Origin: Primulina eburnea
Taxonomy: Eukaryota > Streptophyta > Magnoliopsida > Lamiales > Gesneriaceae
Reading direction: 5' to 3'
DNA length: 64,000 nucleotides
NCBI RefSeq assembly: GCF_022965805.1
Contig: NC_133103.1
Coordinates: 51,348,386-51,412,385 of the forward strand
The notes beneath the pieces were generated by a model. It was not told the origin of the DNA and did not search any database. It saw only the letters and a list, made by a program, of their open reading frames with translations. Positions within the stretch are counted from its first letter, which is position 1; each line of letters opens with the position of its first letter. Shown one piece after another: positions 36,391-50,000 of the stretch. The translations under genes and the position numbers were made by a program.

Positions 36391-36649
36391 ATAAAATATT
36401 ATTCTCATAAAATTGATAGGTAGGACGTATTTGGTTTGATAAGTTTGTCTATGTAATTATAAAAAAAAATGATAAAAAATAAATTATACTTGTCGATAAT
36501 GATATCAACATTCCTTACTTGAAGAACAAATCTCAATTATAAAATTCAACTAGTCTTGGATTAGCTAGTGATATAAAAGAAAAAAAATTATTTAATAATA
36601 TCTTAAATTCAAGTCTTATCGATCGTGTATACATGTTCATGTAAAGAGC

Positions 36650-36805
36650 TTTTCTGAACTACAATACGATGTTCGTTATGTTTTATAGCAATCGAAATAT
36701 GGCGCTGAAACTTTTATACAGTTTAAAACATTTGAGTTATATCGTTATCACCGGCTATAATTTTTAGCAAGCGCTCCAGTCCTATACATTTTATCAATGA
36801 TGTAA
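36650..36805 (+). mobile_element. TRIM family 1, LTR fragment
   Basis: A single degenerate LTR with CAGTTTAAAACATTTGAGTT, ATCACCGGCTATAATTTTTAG, CAAGCGCTCCAGTCCTATACA, followed by a trace of the primer-site region. Flanks 35931-36277 and 36806-37360 show nothing recognisable. Confidence 0.6.
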
Positions 36806-37363
36806 GAAAATTTAGTAAATTATGTTGATTTATGCTTTAAACATTTAGGTTTAAAAAAATTAAACTGTGGGTTTTTTAAATCATTTTATAACAAAAATTA
36901 TTTGTGTGGTTACTTTAAATACACCACAAAAGGAGTGTTTATATTTTGAGATGATGCAATAAAATCTTTATTTATTTTAAGTTAAAATTTGAATTTCATT
37001 AGTTGAAAATCAGATTATATTTAGAATATTATATGAACTTTTTGGATAAAAAAATTTATCCACGCTTTCATTTGCATTTTCCCGTTTCCTTTTGGTTTTG
37101 TCAGTTTCAATTTGCTTTTGAATTTAAACTATAGGAAAGGTACACGATTTAATTTTGTTTCATCTACATATCGAAAACAAGTAAAGTCCTTTTCATAATT
37201 TTATTTTAAAAAAATATTCTTACATTTATTAGGTTAAGTGGAAAACAAAATAATATAAAAAAATAAAGAAAGTAAAGCCCAAAAAAACCCAAAATAGGGA
37301 TTTGGGCTGGACACTTGTTTGTAATTAAATTAAAAATTAATTCGATAACCATAATAGACGGTC

Positions 37364-37534
37364 GATTCCATCCTACACGTAGAGGCACTATCCCATAATA
37401 GAATCAAAGGCTAAAATTTAGCCACACATACATGGAGTCCACTAATTTTTTTTAAAATTTATATGTATGTAAATCTTGTCCATCCAAACCATGTGGGAGC
37501 ACTGTCCCCACAATTATCATCGAACCTACAGTAC
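37364..37534 (-). mobile_element. Small MITE-like element, GTGGGGGCACT family, copy 1
   Basis: Ends are complementary (TCCATCCTACACGTAGAGGCACT and GGAGCACTGTCCCCACA...CGAACCTACAG). It contains GCCACACATACATGGAGTCC and CTTGTCCATCCAAACCATGTG. Inverted copy of 47263-47446. Target duplications not determined. Confidence 0.7.
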
Positions 37535-37946
37535 TGGGATTGAGGATTTGAAACCATGGATTTTAATTTCATTTAATTCTTTGAATAAATTTTCGTTGAT
37601 GAATGTGATTATTTACATACATTCAATGTTAATGATGATAAATTTAATTTTTATATAATTTTCAAAAAACCGATTGATCCTAGAGATAACTCAAGTTGTC
37701 TCACCCCTCTTTCCTCCATTATGTCCTAGTATCGAGTCCTCTAGTTAATAAAACTGACATTAATGCATTTATAAAATTCAAACAAAGTAATTATAATTTT
37801 TTCGTTTAATATATAATAATAATATAAATTAAATAAAATTTTAATTTAATCTGATATTGTCTTTTAAATTTTTAAAGTAGAATCCTGTTTTTTAACCTCA
37901 AACTCAAATTTTGTATATTTTTTACTATGAATAATAATAATAATAA

Positions 37947-38070
37947 GACAAAAATTTATGTGAGACGATCTCACGGGTCGTATTTTATGAGACAGATATC
38001 TTATTTGGATCATCATAAAAAATATTATTTTTTATTGTGAATATCAATAAAATTGATCTGTCCCACTCTG
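37947..38070. mobile_element. 9-bp-TSD MITE, copy K, truncated (bHLH promoter)
   Basis: Left end GACAAAAATTTATGTGAGAC and most of the centre are kept; it breaks off near CTGTCCCACTC. It ends about 270 bp upstream of the bHLH start codon. Confidence 0.8.
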
Positions 38071-38161
38071 ATAAAACATATCAAATTCGGCCAACTCTTC
38101 TGTCCTTTCAACTCCTTTTTCCTAATATTATATGCGGCGAGGCAACTTGATTCCATCTCTC

Positions 38162-38167
38162 CACGTG
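38162..38167. promoter_or_regulatory. G-box CACGTG upstream of the bHLH gene
   Basis: Perfect palindromic CACGTG in the context TCCACGTGGCA, 171 bp upstream of the start codon at 38339. G-boxes bind bHLH and bZIP factors, so autoregulation or regulation by partner bHLH proteins is possible; this is inference. Confidence 0.5.
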
Positions 38168-38338
38168 GCATCACCTTGTTGGCTGATTCCCAACATCAGA
38201 TCATTTCTTTATTCCCATTATTTACAGCATTTTACTGTTTATTACTATTATTAAGCAAAAATCTGAGGATTCCATTCCACCAATTTCGATTTTGCGAGAT
38301 TAAATCCGCCATTGTTTTCTCCAAGTTTTCGCGAAAGG

Positions 38339-41300
38339 ATGGATAATCTTCAGCTGGAGTCATTTGATGGGAATGGCTGGTGTGATTTGATCGATTACAG
38401 CAACCTCCTGGACGAAGTCGCAGCCGCGGATCTTTGTTGGAGCAGCCCTCAGATTCAGGTGCAAAGGTGGGTAATTTGTTGTGTTCATCGGATCTGTTCG
38501 TGTTGTTTCTTTTATTGGATTTGAGGAGCTGCTGATTAGTATATGTTCAATTATCAGTGTGATGGTTGTGGTTATTTTCCAGATATTTATGTTATTTATG
38601 AGGGGATTTCTAATTCCGGGATGAACCAGAGCGTTAAGTTCCCAATTTTAGAAAATTCATGGTTATTTTCTTGAGGGGGCGGGGCGACCATTCTGCATGC
38701 CTTGCTGATCTGAGCTCGGATTATTGTTCGAAGGTTAAAAAATGAAGGTTTTTTGTTTTTTATTGTTTTTATCGGTCTAATAGATCGAAGGTTAGATTTT
38801 AGGCAATATGACAGGAATTGAATTTTTCAAAAGTCATAGTTCAATTTGGGGAAGCTTTGAATTTGAAATATTTTGAATTAAGTTATAGAGAATTGATTAG
38901 ATCTGGGACATATTACTTCTGTCTTAGGTATCAAAACCAATTAAATGGAGGAATGTTTTTGGCACACCGCAACTAAGAGGGCTAAAATGGTTTTGGCCCC
39001 AAATAATGGAGATAAGAAAATTAATTGACCTGAAATAGAGGTGTTGCAAAACCATGTGATGATGATCTTGTGGTTTTTCGTCCTATCCCAACATTCAAGT
39101 CGTTCGATAGACTTGCTGTCGATTCATCTTTCTCTCGTGCAGGTTTAAAAATATGCCAGTAATAATATGCTAAAGTTTTCTTCCAGTAAAAAAACTCTCC
39201 ATACCTTGAACTAACATACCGTGATTTGATCCAGTCTAGATGCTGGTAATTGAATTCTAATGATCAATTTTTTCCATTGTATGCTAGAATGTTGAAGAAG
39301 CATGTTCATATTACGTTTGACTGAAACAGACAAAGCAAAGATATCTCTTTAAATGAAAACAGTGATAGAAGAGAGGTACTTGAACAAAACAAGGAGATTC
39401 AGAAAGGCTCGGATCTCATATTATGAACAAAAAATTGTATATCTGAAATTTACTAAAGGAAGTCTATTATTATACAATAGACTTGAGATCTAGAATCCCA
39501 GTGATTACATAAATACAACCCCGATGATTATGCTAACAGAGATTTTTGTTGGCTTTATTGTTATTTAACTTTAAATTGTAGGTTAAGACAAATCTTGCAA
39601 AATGTTGGTCTTGATATGGTTGATTATTTTGTTGCAGTTCTGCTGTGGCAACTGATGTCTGTAGTGGTGGGAGTTTTTCTCAAGTTAGCGAGTGTCCAAG
39701 AAAGAGGTGACTATGAGTAGCTGTTTCTATTTTGAGTGAGGCTCGTGATATTCTGTTTCATGTGTTGAGAAGGCTGACTGAGCTTCAAAAAAAAAAAGGC
39801 TGGCTGATGACCTTTTATGCATATTCTTTTCATTATATATATTTAACAAAGTTCACTGGATAATTATTTTTTAAAAAGGATACGTTGATTTATAAATTTT
39901 AGATGTTTTTGGTCCCTGACATTAAAACTAACGGAAAAGGGTATAGTATATGTATTGCATGTGCCCAATATCTTCCCAATTTAGCTAATATTTAAATATG
40001 ATAATTAAATCTGTTTGTTCATATTGTTCAGAGCCAAAACCATTCGGTCTCTATTGTTTGGAACTAAAAATATTTTTATCTTTTCTTTGTTGCTTTTTAA
40101 CGATGAATTAACATTGGCGAACAAAAACATTTAAAATTGATGAGAGACTTTTTTTAGGACTAAGCAAACAAGAGAGACCAAAACGGTTTCGACCCCATAC
40201 AATATGAACGAAAAAAGTAATTATCCCAAAATCCACTTAATTAAAGTTGAGTAGAAATCAACTCAGTTGTGCAGATTTGACATATAATCTCTTCTCCATG
40301 TATATTGAATAATTTGATCTTGTTTTACAGATATCGGCGGAAGCTTCCACTTTATTGAAATATAAACTTAGAGTGAAATATTTTAATGTGCGAAAACATC
40401 ACATAGTATTTGTTGAGTTGATTTATTCATGGATTTATTTGATTTATATTATGTGATGGAACTCATGCATTGGATTGATAAATGAAAAGTAAAAAGGAAC
40501 ATAGGTTGCTTATTTTTTGATTAGGTGATTTTTCAATTATTTGGGTGTTGTACTGCTGTGCAGGGGACGCACTGAACCATGCGGTGGTGGAGAAACTAAA
40601 GCATGCCGTGAGAAAATTAGGAGAGAAAAATTGAATGATAGGTAAAATTACTATCCATAAGAACTTTTCCTATTGCCATTTAATTCGTTTTGTTAAATGA
40701 TGATGATGTGTGTGTGCTAACATGTTACTTCTTAGTGAAAAATAATAATTATCTTCCGTGGCAGTCCTTTAATTTAAATAGAGTTAATTGAAAGGAAATG
40801 AGAATATTCCTGATACTAACTTATACATGTCGTTGATCCTGCAGGTTTGTGGAATTGTCAGCTATATTGGAACCTGGAAGACCCGTGAAAACAGACAAAT
40901 TAGCCATTCTTGGTGATACTATTAGAATTCTTGGCCAGCTAAAAACTGAATCCCAGGAGTACAGCGAGATGAATGAAAAGCTTTTGGAAGAAATCAAAAC
41001 CTTGAAGGTTAGCTAGAGATGATAGTTGTGTTGAATACTGACCATGAACTTGAATTTTGATTCCCTTAATTGTCTTCAAATGCTTAGAAAACATTGTTAT
41101 AGAAAGCCTGTCCTCAAAATTTTTGTAGTGTAGGGTATTGAAGCATTGAAAAAGCTTTACTTTATAGAGAAAGAATGCCATTATGCATATTTTATACATA
41201 TTGATCGAAATTATTAAACACTTTCTTCATCTCAATCTGTAGGGTAAATTACGTATTGGGTACAGACCTATGTTATGCTTAGAAATCAATGAGGTGAAAC

Positions 41301-42056
41301 CCCATTTTGTTTTTAAATCGATAGTTGAAACCTAGCTGCATTTTTTATAATACACGTATTTTTCATATAGCTATGCATGAAATATCCTGAAATTAGAATT
41401 TTCATGCCAAAAGTATCCTTGTATCTTTATAGAAAAATCTTTAAACATATTTATTTTCTTCCTCGTTCCAATCATTTGGAACTTTTGAGATGCTATAAAA
41501 TACGGGGGAAATAAATATATTTATGTTTTTATTTATATGTAGAGTTATTTCAACTTTTGAAATTTTAGTTTTGGTGTAATTTCATGAATAAGCATATGCA
41601 TAGCACAGATCCCGCAAATTGTCAATATGGGGTTCAAACTATCAATTCAAAAACACAAATGGTTTTAGGTCGTTGATTTTTTGCAGGTTTAGCCTCTTCG
41701 ACACTACACGGGATTAAAGCAATTTATCTGAGTCTATCATTGTGATCATGTGGATGTAAAATTTATGTCTTTTTGAGCCCTGTGATCTCATTTCTGTGTT
41801 TGAGCAGGCTGAGAAAAATGAACTTCGTGAAGAGAAACTTGTGCTTAAGGCTGATAAAGAAAGGATCGAGCAGCAGTTGAAAAGCATGGCTGTCCCATCT
41901 ACCGGTTTCATACCTCCACATCCACCACTTTATCAGGCTGCGGCAAACAAAATGCCAATGTTTCCTGGATACAGCTTCGTCCCAATGTGGCATTATTTAC
42001 CACCCAGTACACGCGACACGTCTCAAGATTCTACACTTCGCCCTCCTGCTGCTTGA
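38339..42056 (+). CDS. bHLH121-like: bHLH transcription factor, group IVb, bHLH121/URI-like
   Basis: Five coding exons: 38339-38466, 39638-39706, 40564-40641, 40845-41007 and 41808-42056, all with GT-AG junctions that keep phase, giving 228 residues. The basic region KACREKIRREKLNDRF keeps the Glu and Arg that contact the E-box. Helix-loop-helix follows (FVELSAILEPGRPVKTDK, LAILGDTIRILGQL), then a coiled coil (LLEEIKTLKAEKNELREEKL, ADKERIEQQLKSM) and a Pro/Met-rich tail ending DTSQDSTLRPPAA. The KTDKxAIL block, the coiled coil and the tail are typical of the iron-deficiency bHLH groups IVb/IVc, and the EEIKTLKAEKNELREEKLVL match points to bHLH121 (URI), a nuclear regulator of iron uptake genes. 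The exon 1 donor at 38467 is required; the next GT would cause a stop in exon 2. Assignment to bHLH121 rather than bHLH11 is less sure. Confidence 0.9.
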
Positions 42057-44018
42057 TACTTGCAGAAGTTGCTAATAGTATGGAATATATCTCTCGTCGT
42101 CGCCACAATTGGGGAATTATATTCTCTTCATGTTTGTAAATATCATCTACTTGCGAAGCTGGTTTTTCTTCTTTAACTAGTCTTATTAATCTGCTATTTA
42201 TTAAAAAAATTTAAGTGTTGGCTATATATCAAGATTTGGGAAATGGATGGCATTTTTGGGATCCTGCCTTCGAATCGTTTTATTTTATCACTTCTCCTTT
42301 TCTTTTCCACGGCGTTCCGTTGGCCGAGTTCAAGGCGAAACATTTGATGTGGAAATGGTGTTTCATGTTTTCTGAATTCTCTGTACATAAATATTTTGCT
42401 TGTTGACATGTTGAAAAGACCTACCATCCTACTTGGCTTGAAGCCTCGTTACGTCGGAGACCTGAAATCCGAAGCAAAACTCTTACCCAACTCGAGCTCG
42501 TTATGAGCTATATCGAACTATAAATAGATGGTTCAAACTCCGTTCATTTCTTGATTATATTCAAACTATTTCAAGAATCATTCATCCCTTCTCCTCTCTT
42601 TCATCGAAGAAAATAAACATCTTTCGGATCGACCTCGCTTTTTCCTAGTTTTGGAAGCAGTCTGTTCAGAATCTATCGTTTCATTCTTTTTTGGAACCAA
42701 ACAATCCAAAATTTGGCCTCAAATAATCAACAATATCTCAATCTTCTACGAAGACAATGAAAAAAGGTTGTGCACTAAATTCCATTATATTGGCTAGTCC
42801 AACATGCCCTGCCCTTAAAAATAAAAACAATAATTCAAATTGCAGGCCAGACACTAAATATATATATACCGACCAATGTTCTTATGCACATAGAGCAATA
42901 CCAAGAAATTAATAAAGAAAGACAGCTGAGAATATGGCTGCTTGCCATGGTAAGAGCTAATATCAATTGATGAATCATTTTTATTTTTTTCTCTAAAAAG
43001 TTGAATGTCATGATTCTGGAACATTTAAGTTTGAATTTCCCATTTACCTAGACAATGTAATTTAGATATCTTTATTTCTATTAATTAAATTCAAAGTCTT
43101 AATTTTTTTTAACCTTTTCAACGAGTAATATAATTCTTAAATAAATAAATTCTATTAGTTTGACGACCAAGGCACGACATCACATTTTTTCTTGATATTT
43201 TAACTTAAAGATCAATTAATAATCTTCTGCCGAATATTCGGGACATTACGGGTTCAGCCCATGTTTTCACAAAATTTACTTTTGAGTTGTTATGCCGGAT
43301 CGGTCGCTCAAGATCTTAGAGAAAGATCAACCACAAGTTCTAGAATCGAAACCGTCGATTTTAGAATGCGGGCAGACCAATGAACTGACGAAATTGTAAC
43401 TTAAATTGTAAATATACTGAAAATAAATTATGTAATATTACAGATTAATGAGTTGTATATTCTTTTAACTTTTCATAATAAATACATGTGAAAATATTTA
43501 TATGGATGATATACATATTGTTAAGGAGTTGCATAAGATTTCTTATCCAAATATACATTTTTGACACATGATTGATGCTATTAGATATGTTTTTCAAAAC
43601 ACACTTAAAAGTGGTAGATGAGATCCTACCTATGTTAGCACTACCCTCACTTCATTTACACCACCTTATCGTTTAAAACAAGTGTTTAAATTTATAATTT
43701 ATGAAAAGCAAGGAAAAATCAGAAGTTGATTGTGTTTGGAAAAAAATGAAATTTGAAAAACAAAAAAAAATTAAGAATGTTTGATAAATAAGTTATTATA
43801 ATATTGACTTTTTATCGTACGTAATTCTTTTATAGAAACATAATCAACATCTCACCGACTTTTGAATTTTAATTAAATTAAGCAGAAGCTAATGCAGAAG
43901 CGCACAAACTGATTTTCTTTAAGTCGATAACCAGAATTCAAAGCTCAAGTAATATTTATCACCGATAGAATTGGTTGATCCTGTACTGTATTACAATCAT
44001 TATAAGCACAATACCAAT

Positions 44019-44055
<37 letters not shown>

Positions 44056-44078
44056 TTTTTTTTTTTTTTGTTTGGTAT
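42057..44078. other. Spacer between the bHLH gene and the convergent dioxygenase gene
   Basis: The first 350 bp are presumably the bHLH 3' UTR. At 42858-42951 a TATATATATACC box is followed 65 bp later by ATGGCTGCTTGCCATG|GTAAGAG, which looks like a plant gene start and a first-exon donor, but no following exon was found. A (TA)n-(TG)n-(T)n run lies at 44019-44069. Otherwise AT-rich. Confidence 0.5.
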
Positions 44079-47000
44079 TCAAACCCTGAAATGTGGTAGA
44101 GCGGAAGTTCCATCCAACCCCTTATCGTTGAAGTAGTTCACATATTCTGTCACAGTAGTTGGCCTGTATTTGGGTGGATCATCTTCGGACAAGAGTTCTT
44201 CGATCGGCTCGTAGAGTTTCGTGTCCGTCATCGATAAATCACTCCGGAAGAAACATGCGACGGAGATTCTTGGACTCACATTGTTCGCTAGCACTCTATG
44301 TTCTGCACTTTTGAACCTGTCATTCGACACAAGCTGCACCAGCAAATATAGGATGATCGATGAGACATTAATCAATATGCGACACGCTTCGTGCCACGAC
44401 TCCCACTCGAGTCAACCCGAGCTTTGGTCGAGCTACAAGCTCATTTGTTTGTGGAAGTTAATTTCATGTCATATCCATGGAAGTTATATATTATGAAAAT
44501 ACACTCTATGGAAGAATTAAAAAAAATATGATAAAATCCGTTAGCATTCCCGGAAAAAAAATATATTCAGCGATGTCTTACGATTTCTTGTTTTCCTACA
44601 GGACAAAATAACCCTAGTGAAAATCCAAAAGTACCAAAAAAACTAAGCATATATAAAAACAAGTGTGACGTCATATTAGCACTCTGACGAAAAAAACATG
44701 GATTTTTGCATTGAGATCAATCGAAATTTCGAACAATAGAATACTTTCCCGGATGATTTTTAGAATTTTCAAGAAAAAGAACTTGCCTGAAGAAGGTCCC
44801 CAATATTTACCACCAAAGCTCCATGCACAAAGGGAACATCAACCCATTGATTCTGATACAGAACTTGCAAACCATTCACTCCATCATTCAAGAGCACAGT
44901 AAGGAAGTCACTATCTGCATGCTGGCTTGTACCAACTGTTAATTCCGGTTGAGGGCACAAAGGGTAATAATGGCACAAAAGTGTAAGCCCCTCACCGCAC
45001 TCCATCACCCCAAGATGATTGGGTTTGAGGCCAAGTGCCTCAGAAAGTAATTGGAACAGCGTTTTCCCAAGCTTTAGGATTTGGTTTGTGTACTCAAACA
45101 TTATATCTCTGTAGAAATAACCAAGTAAATGGACTCAGAGGACATGTTTCTGCTGTGTATACTCGGTTTTTTTTAATGTTATTCCGAGTATGAGATCTGA
45201 ATCTAGAAATAGCAATGGTCTATCTCAAGTATTCTAAATTGTACAACAGCATAAGTGTCAAGTTCGTTTATATATTAGAACCACAATACAAGTTGTAGGA
45301 CCGAGTGCTTACCGTTTTACCAAAAGCTATAGCTGGTGGTAATGGTGCAACTCAAATCTTTTAAACTACACAGCAGCTCAAGCACCACGGTTCGATCGCT
45401 CTACCAAGCAAGGACAATTATTGTACCCAACAATCTCCCTCCCAATAATTGCACTCCTTGCAATCAATGGGAATCGAACCCGTGAACTTGGCTCTGATAC
45501 CAATTGTAGGACCGAGTGCTTACGCTTTACCAAAAGCTATAGCTGGTGGTAATGGTACAACTCAAATCTTTTAAACTGCACAGCAGCTCAAACACCACGG
45601 TTCGATCGCTCTACCAAACAAGGACAATTATTGTACCCAACACAAAGTCTTTCAAAATTCTATTTCTTTCCCTATAAATGTAGCATGCAAACACTAAAGT
45701 TGTCACAAGGAAATGCAATCATTTGTTTCGAGGTAGATTTTTTTGTTGAATAAATGATTCTAATACAGTTTTTTTAATAAGATGAACAAATTATTCTTAT
45801 TGGAGTTTTTTGTATACATATAGATTGATGGTACGTATATAGTTGTCGAGTCTTTTTCTTTATTAGAAAAAAATATCAAGGGTAAGATAATCGGAATTAG
45901 CGAGAGACCGGCTTCTGGATTTGAATAAAGTAAAAGGAGAAACAAAATTTGGAGTTAAATAAATATAAAAAAACTATTTTTTAAGTGAAAATGAGAATGT
46001 GAAAAATATGCATGCTGTAAAAATGTAAATAAATTATTCTGATTATTATGTCCCGGATTTTCCAAAATATCTATATGATAGTATATATATTAAAGCAATA
46101 AATATTAAAATTAAATAAATACAGACTCTTGATTAAATAAAAGATTATATATGCATGTAAAATTCGAATTTATTACCTAAAGATAAATTTGAACAAAATT
46201 TTATAATAAATAATAATATCTTAGAAGTAGAAATCAACCAATTTGTTCAAAAAAAAAAACATCTAAAGTTTAAACTAACTAATTTAATCAGGACATGAAT
46301 ACTCATTCGATTTTGACTTTCTGTTAAAATGTTTGAGTTGGATATGAAACTAATAAATGATAGGTTTATTTTGATTGATTAAATTTTTAATAAGATGTTA
46401 AATTATAATTTTGTCTTTTTCAATAATTAAATAATATAAAATTTTAAAAATATAAAGGTCGTGTCGTAATTTTATATTGGATAATTTGATTGATTGGTGA
46501 TAAATATTAATTATTTGATTGATGTTAAATACATAATATATATTGTAGGAACATTTTAAGTTTTGATAATTTAACAAAACTTTTGATCCAACGGATATTT
46601 ACAGAGCCTGACTTAACTGAATTCAAAGAGACAAACTGAAAATTCATTAGAAAATTTTTTCTAAATAATCTAATTGATTAAATACTCGAACTTATAAAGC
46701 ATAAGAAAGATACCGAAGCCAGATCGATTGAAGGATACTGATGAAGCTCAACTGACAGTATATCTAAGTTGATCAGTCAGTCCAAATTGAAACATTCCCT
46801 GATGAATCAACATATATAATTGGTGATAATGGATCAGAGCTCAGTTGAAATATGTGGATAAAGTTTTCCGTACCAAGCGTTACTGAATCTTGACAGAATG
46901 TCAGGTTAATGCGCACAACCAGGACATGTCAGAAAGGACGATGACATGACGACAAAGACATTTGTATTTGGAAACATATATATTATTTTGAAAAGATTAT

Positions 47001-50000
47001 CTTTTCAGTTTAAGGTATAGAATATATCAGTTGAACAAGCTCGGAAGGCTACACATTTACATAATCGATCTTTGAACCTTTGAAAGCAAAATGATCTTAT
47101 ATGAAAAAGCTTTGCGAGCTAAATTGAAAAACCAATACACGTTGATAAGTTATCATCTGATCATTGTCAAGATCAAATTTGTGATTAGAATTTCCTAGTG
47201 AAATCTATGTAATTGAGAGTGAGAGGTTTTATTGCTCAAATCATTTTAGATAGAAGTTTACTAAGAATTGGTAGGTTCGATGCTACATGTGGGGGCACTA
47301 ACCCCATATGGTTTGGATGGACAAGATTCACACACATATGTGATTTTAAAAAAATTAGTGGATCCCATGTATGTGTGGCTAAATTTGGGCCCTTGATTCT
47401 ATCATGGGGATAGTGCCCCTACATGTAGGATGTAATCAACCGAATTGTAGATATATAGATAAAAATTCATACTGAAATAGGTGATTTCAAATTGTTTGCA
47501 ATTACCAAAGCCTTTTAGTGCAATCTCTCTGTGAGGAAGAAGGGTTTGACATAGAAGTATTGAAGTCTCCGAACATCCTGAAACAACTTCGTACTTATTT
47601 AAATTTGAGTTTACCTACTGTAAATACTATTCAATAGAACCCAACTGATTTTCTTGATAAGTCATTTGTTTGAATAGTCTCAGTCAGTATACTTCTGCAC
47701 AATTCATAGTGATCGACTTATTGTGAACACAAATGCGAACACAAATGACAAGCATAAAATTCAAGTGTTCTAACCCAATCGAAATATTTGTTGAGATAAG
47801 TTTATTTACTCTCCTCTAAATTTATTTCCGACCCTAACAAATACTTAAAATTGCAACCAAACATTTGATGTTATTGAAGTATTTTAAATAAAAACTACAT
47901 TGTTGGTATCATTTTTCAAGTTTCAGTCTCAGTTCGTTACATTTGATCTTCTATAATTTGTCATTTTCTTACGCGGTGAGATGTGGAACTAATGTGGTGC
48001 ATACATAGCGTCAACTTGTTTCATGTCATATCAGATTCCACATGAAAAATAATTAAAATTTGCCTATAATAAAAAAATACAAGGTAAAGTTGAAATTTGA
48101 CAATATAGATGAAAAAAATCACAAAGAGATAAATATATATTACTAAAAATGTAGTTTTTCTTATTTTAATAATCCAGTTTCATCGACCCAACCAAACATA
48201 ACCCAAGGTTGCATTTGGATTGATGCATGTTATTAAATCTACAAATTTCAAATATATTCAAATATATTTTGATGATTTTAGCAAAGCACGCCCATAAATT
48301 TCAAATTCACCCATTGCAAGTTTATATAGTTTTTTTTTGTTAATTGCGATGAATTTCAAGTTTACTCCATTATGAGAGCATTTGAAATTTTTCTGATTTG
48401 TGTAACTAATATGTAAACAGTGAGATATTAATTTAAAGTTAACTTCAACAATTATTTTATTATTAACAAAAAACTATAATCGAAATCCGTAGATTTTAAC
48501 CTCTTCTTTTTACCTATTCAAAGACAACCTAAAAGAGTTCTGCACGAGTCAACAACACTTGCCCATACACATACATGCAAAATACATATGGCTCCGTTGT
48601 AAAAATGCATGCACCTTATATATTTTAAATATAGTAGCTTTCTAAAGTTGTCAATTTGAGTTTGACCACTTAGGCCAACCCAAACCCGCAAAAGGCTGGT
48701 TGGGTTACTATTTTGGTGCTCCGGACTTAGGGATGTAAACGATCTAAACCAAGCCAAACATTATCAGGCTTGAGCTTGGCTCGTTTAAGATTAATTCAAG
48801 CTCGAGCTACATCCAAACCAAGCCAAACAATATCAGGCTTGAGCTTGGCTCGTTTAAGATTAATTCAAGCTCGAGCTCGAGCTTGATTCGAGCTTTTATA
48901 ATCTGGCTTGAGTTTGGCTCGTTGAAGATTGATAGAAGCTCGAGCTTTTATCATCAGGCTAGAATTCAACTTGTCTTGAAATTACTAAACTTGTGAAAAG
49001 TTCGAGTTCGACTCGTTAAAAGCTCGTTTATCATGTTAATCAAGCCGGGCTCGAGCTTGGTTTATTAATAGCTCGTTTATCATATTTAACAAGCCTGACT
49101 TGAGCTCGGCTCGTTTTCGCGCTCGTAAAGCATACAATTGAGCTCGAATTTGAGCTTGATTCGAACTTGTTAAAATTAAATATATCTATGAACTAATTTT
49201 ATATTAGACATAAAAGTTTAACTTTTATTAGTACTAATATTTTTATTTGTCAACTCAACAAATGAGTCAAGCTCGAGCTTACGAGCCACCTAAACGAGCC
49301 GAGTTCGAGCTCGCGAGCCTATTAACGAACATGTTTGCGAGCTCCCGAGCCGAATACGCTTAGGCTTGAGCTTGGTTTGATTAAATTGTCAAGCTCAAAA
49401 TCGAGCTGAGCTTGGTTTGATATGATTAACAAACGAACTCAAACAAGATTTTTATCGAGCCGAGCTCCGAATAGCTCGCGAACGGTTTGGTTTGTTTACA
49501 TCCCTATCCGGACTGACCTACTAGGACTGCGGGTCGGGTTGATTAATTTGAATTTTATATTATTTAAATGGTTTATCTAAGATTTTTTTTCTATTTTTGA
49601 TCATTTAAAAAAATCGACAGCCCGTATGGATCCCGCCTTGTTTGGTGGCAAGCAGAGGTGGCGACGGTTTTTGCGAAGGAATAAATCGTCGCTAAGCAAA
49701 TTAGCAACGATTTTAGCGATATGAATTAAAACCTTCGCTAAAGTGATCACTGTCGCAAACATATTGTGACGGTTTCTCACAACTCGTCGTTAATTAATGA
49801 CAGTTTTGAGAAACTTAATCGTCGCCAATATAATGAAGGAATATGACAAACCGTTGTAGCTGATGTGTAATCATAAATTATTTTTTTGTAGTGTCTGGTA
49901 GCTTGGATGTGAGTCATGTGACAGTTGTTAGGTCTAGTTGAAATGGACATTCCTTGTTTTTATAACAATTATATTCCTCCTATTCTTTAATTTTTTTTGA

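Noticed and set aside
42194..42427. 77-codon minus frame behind the bHLH gene
   Set aside because: Lies in the presumed bHLH 3' UTR and shows no domain.
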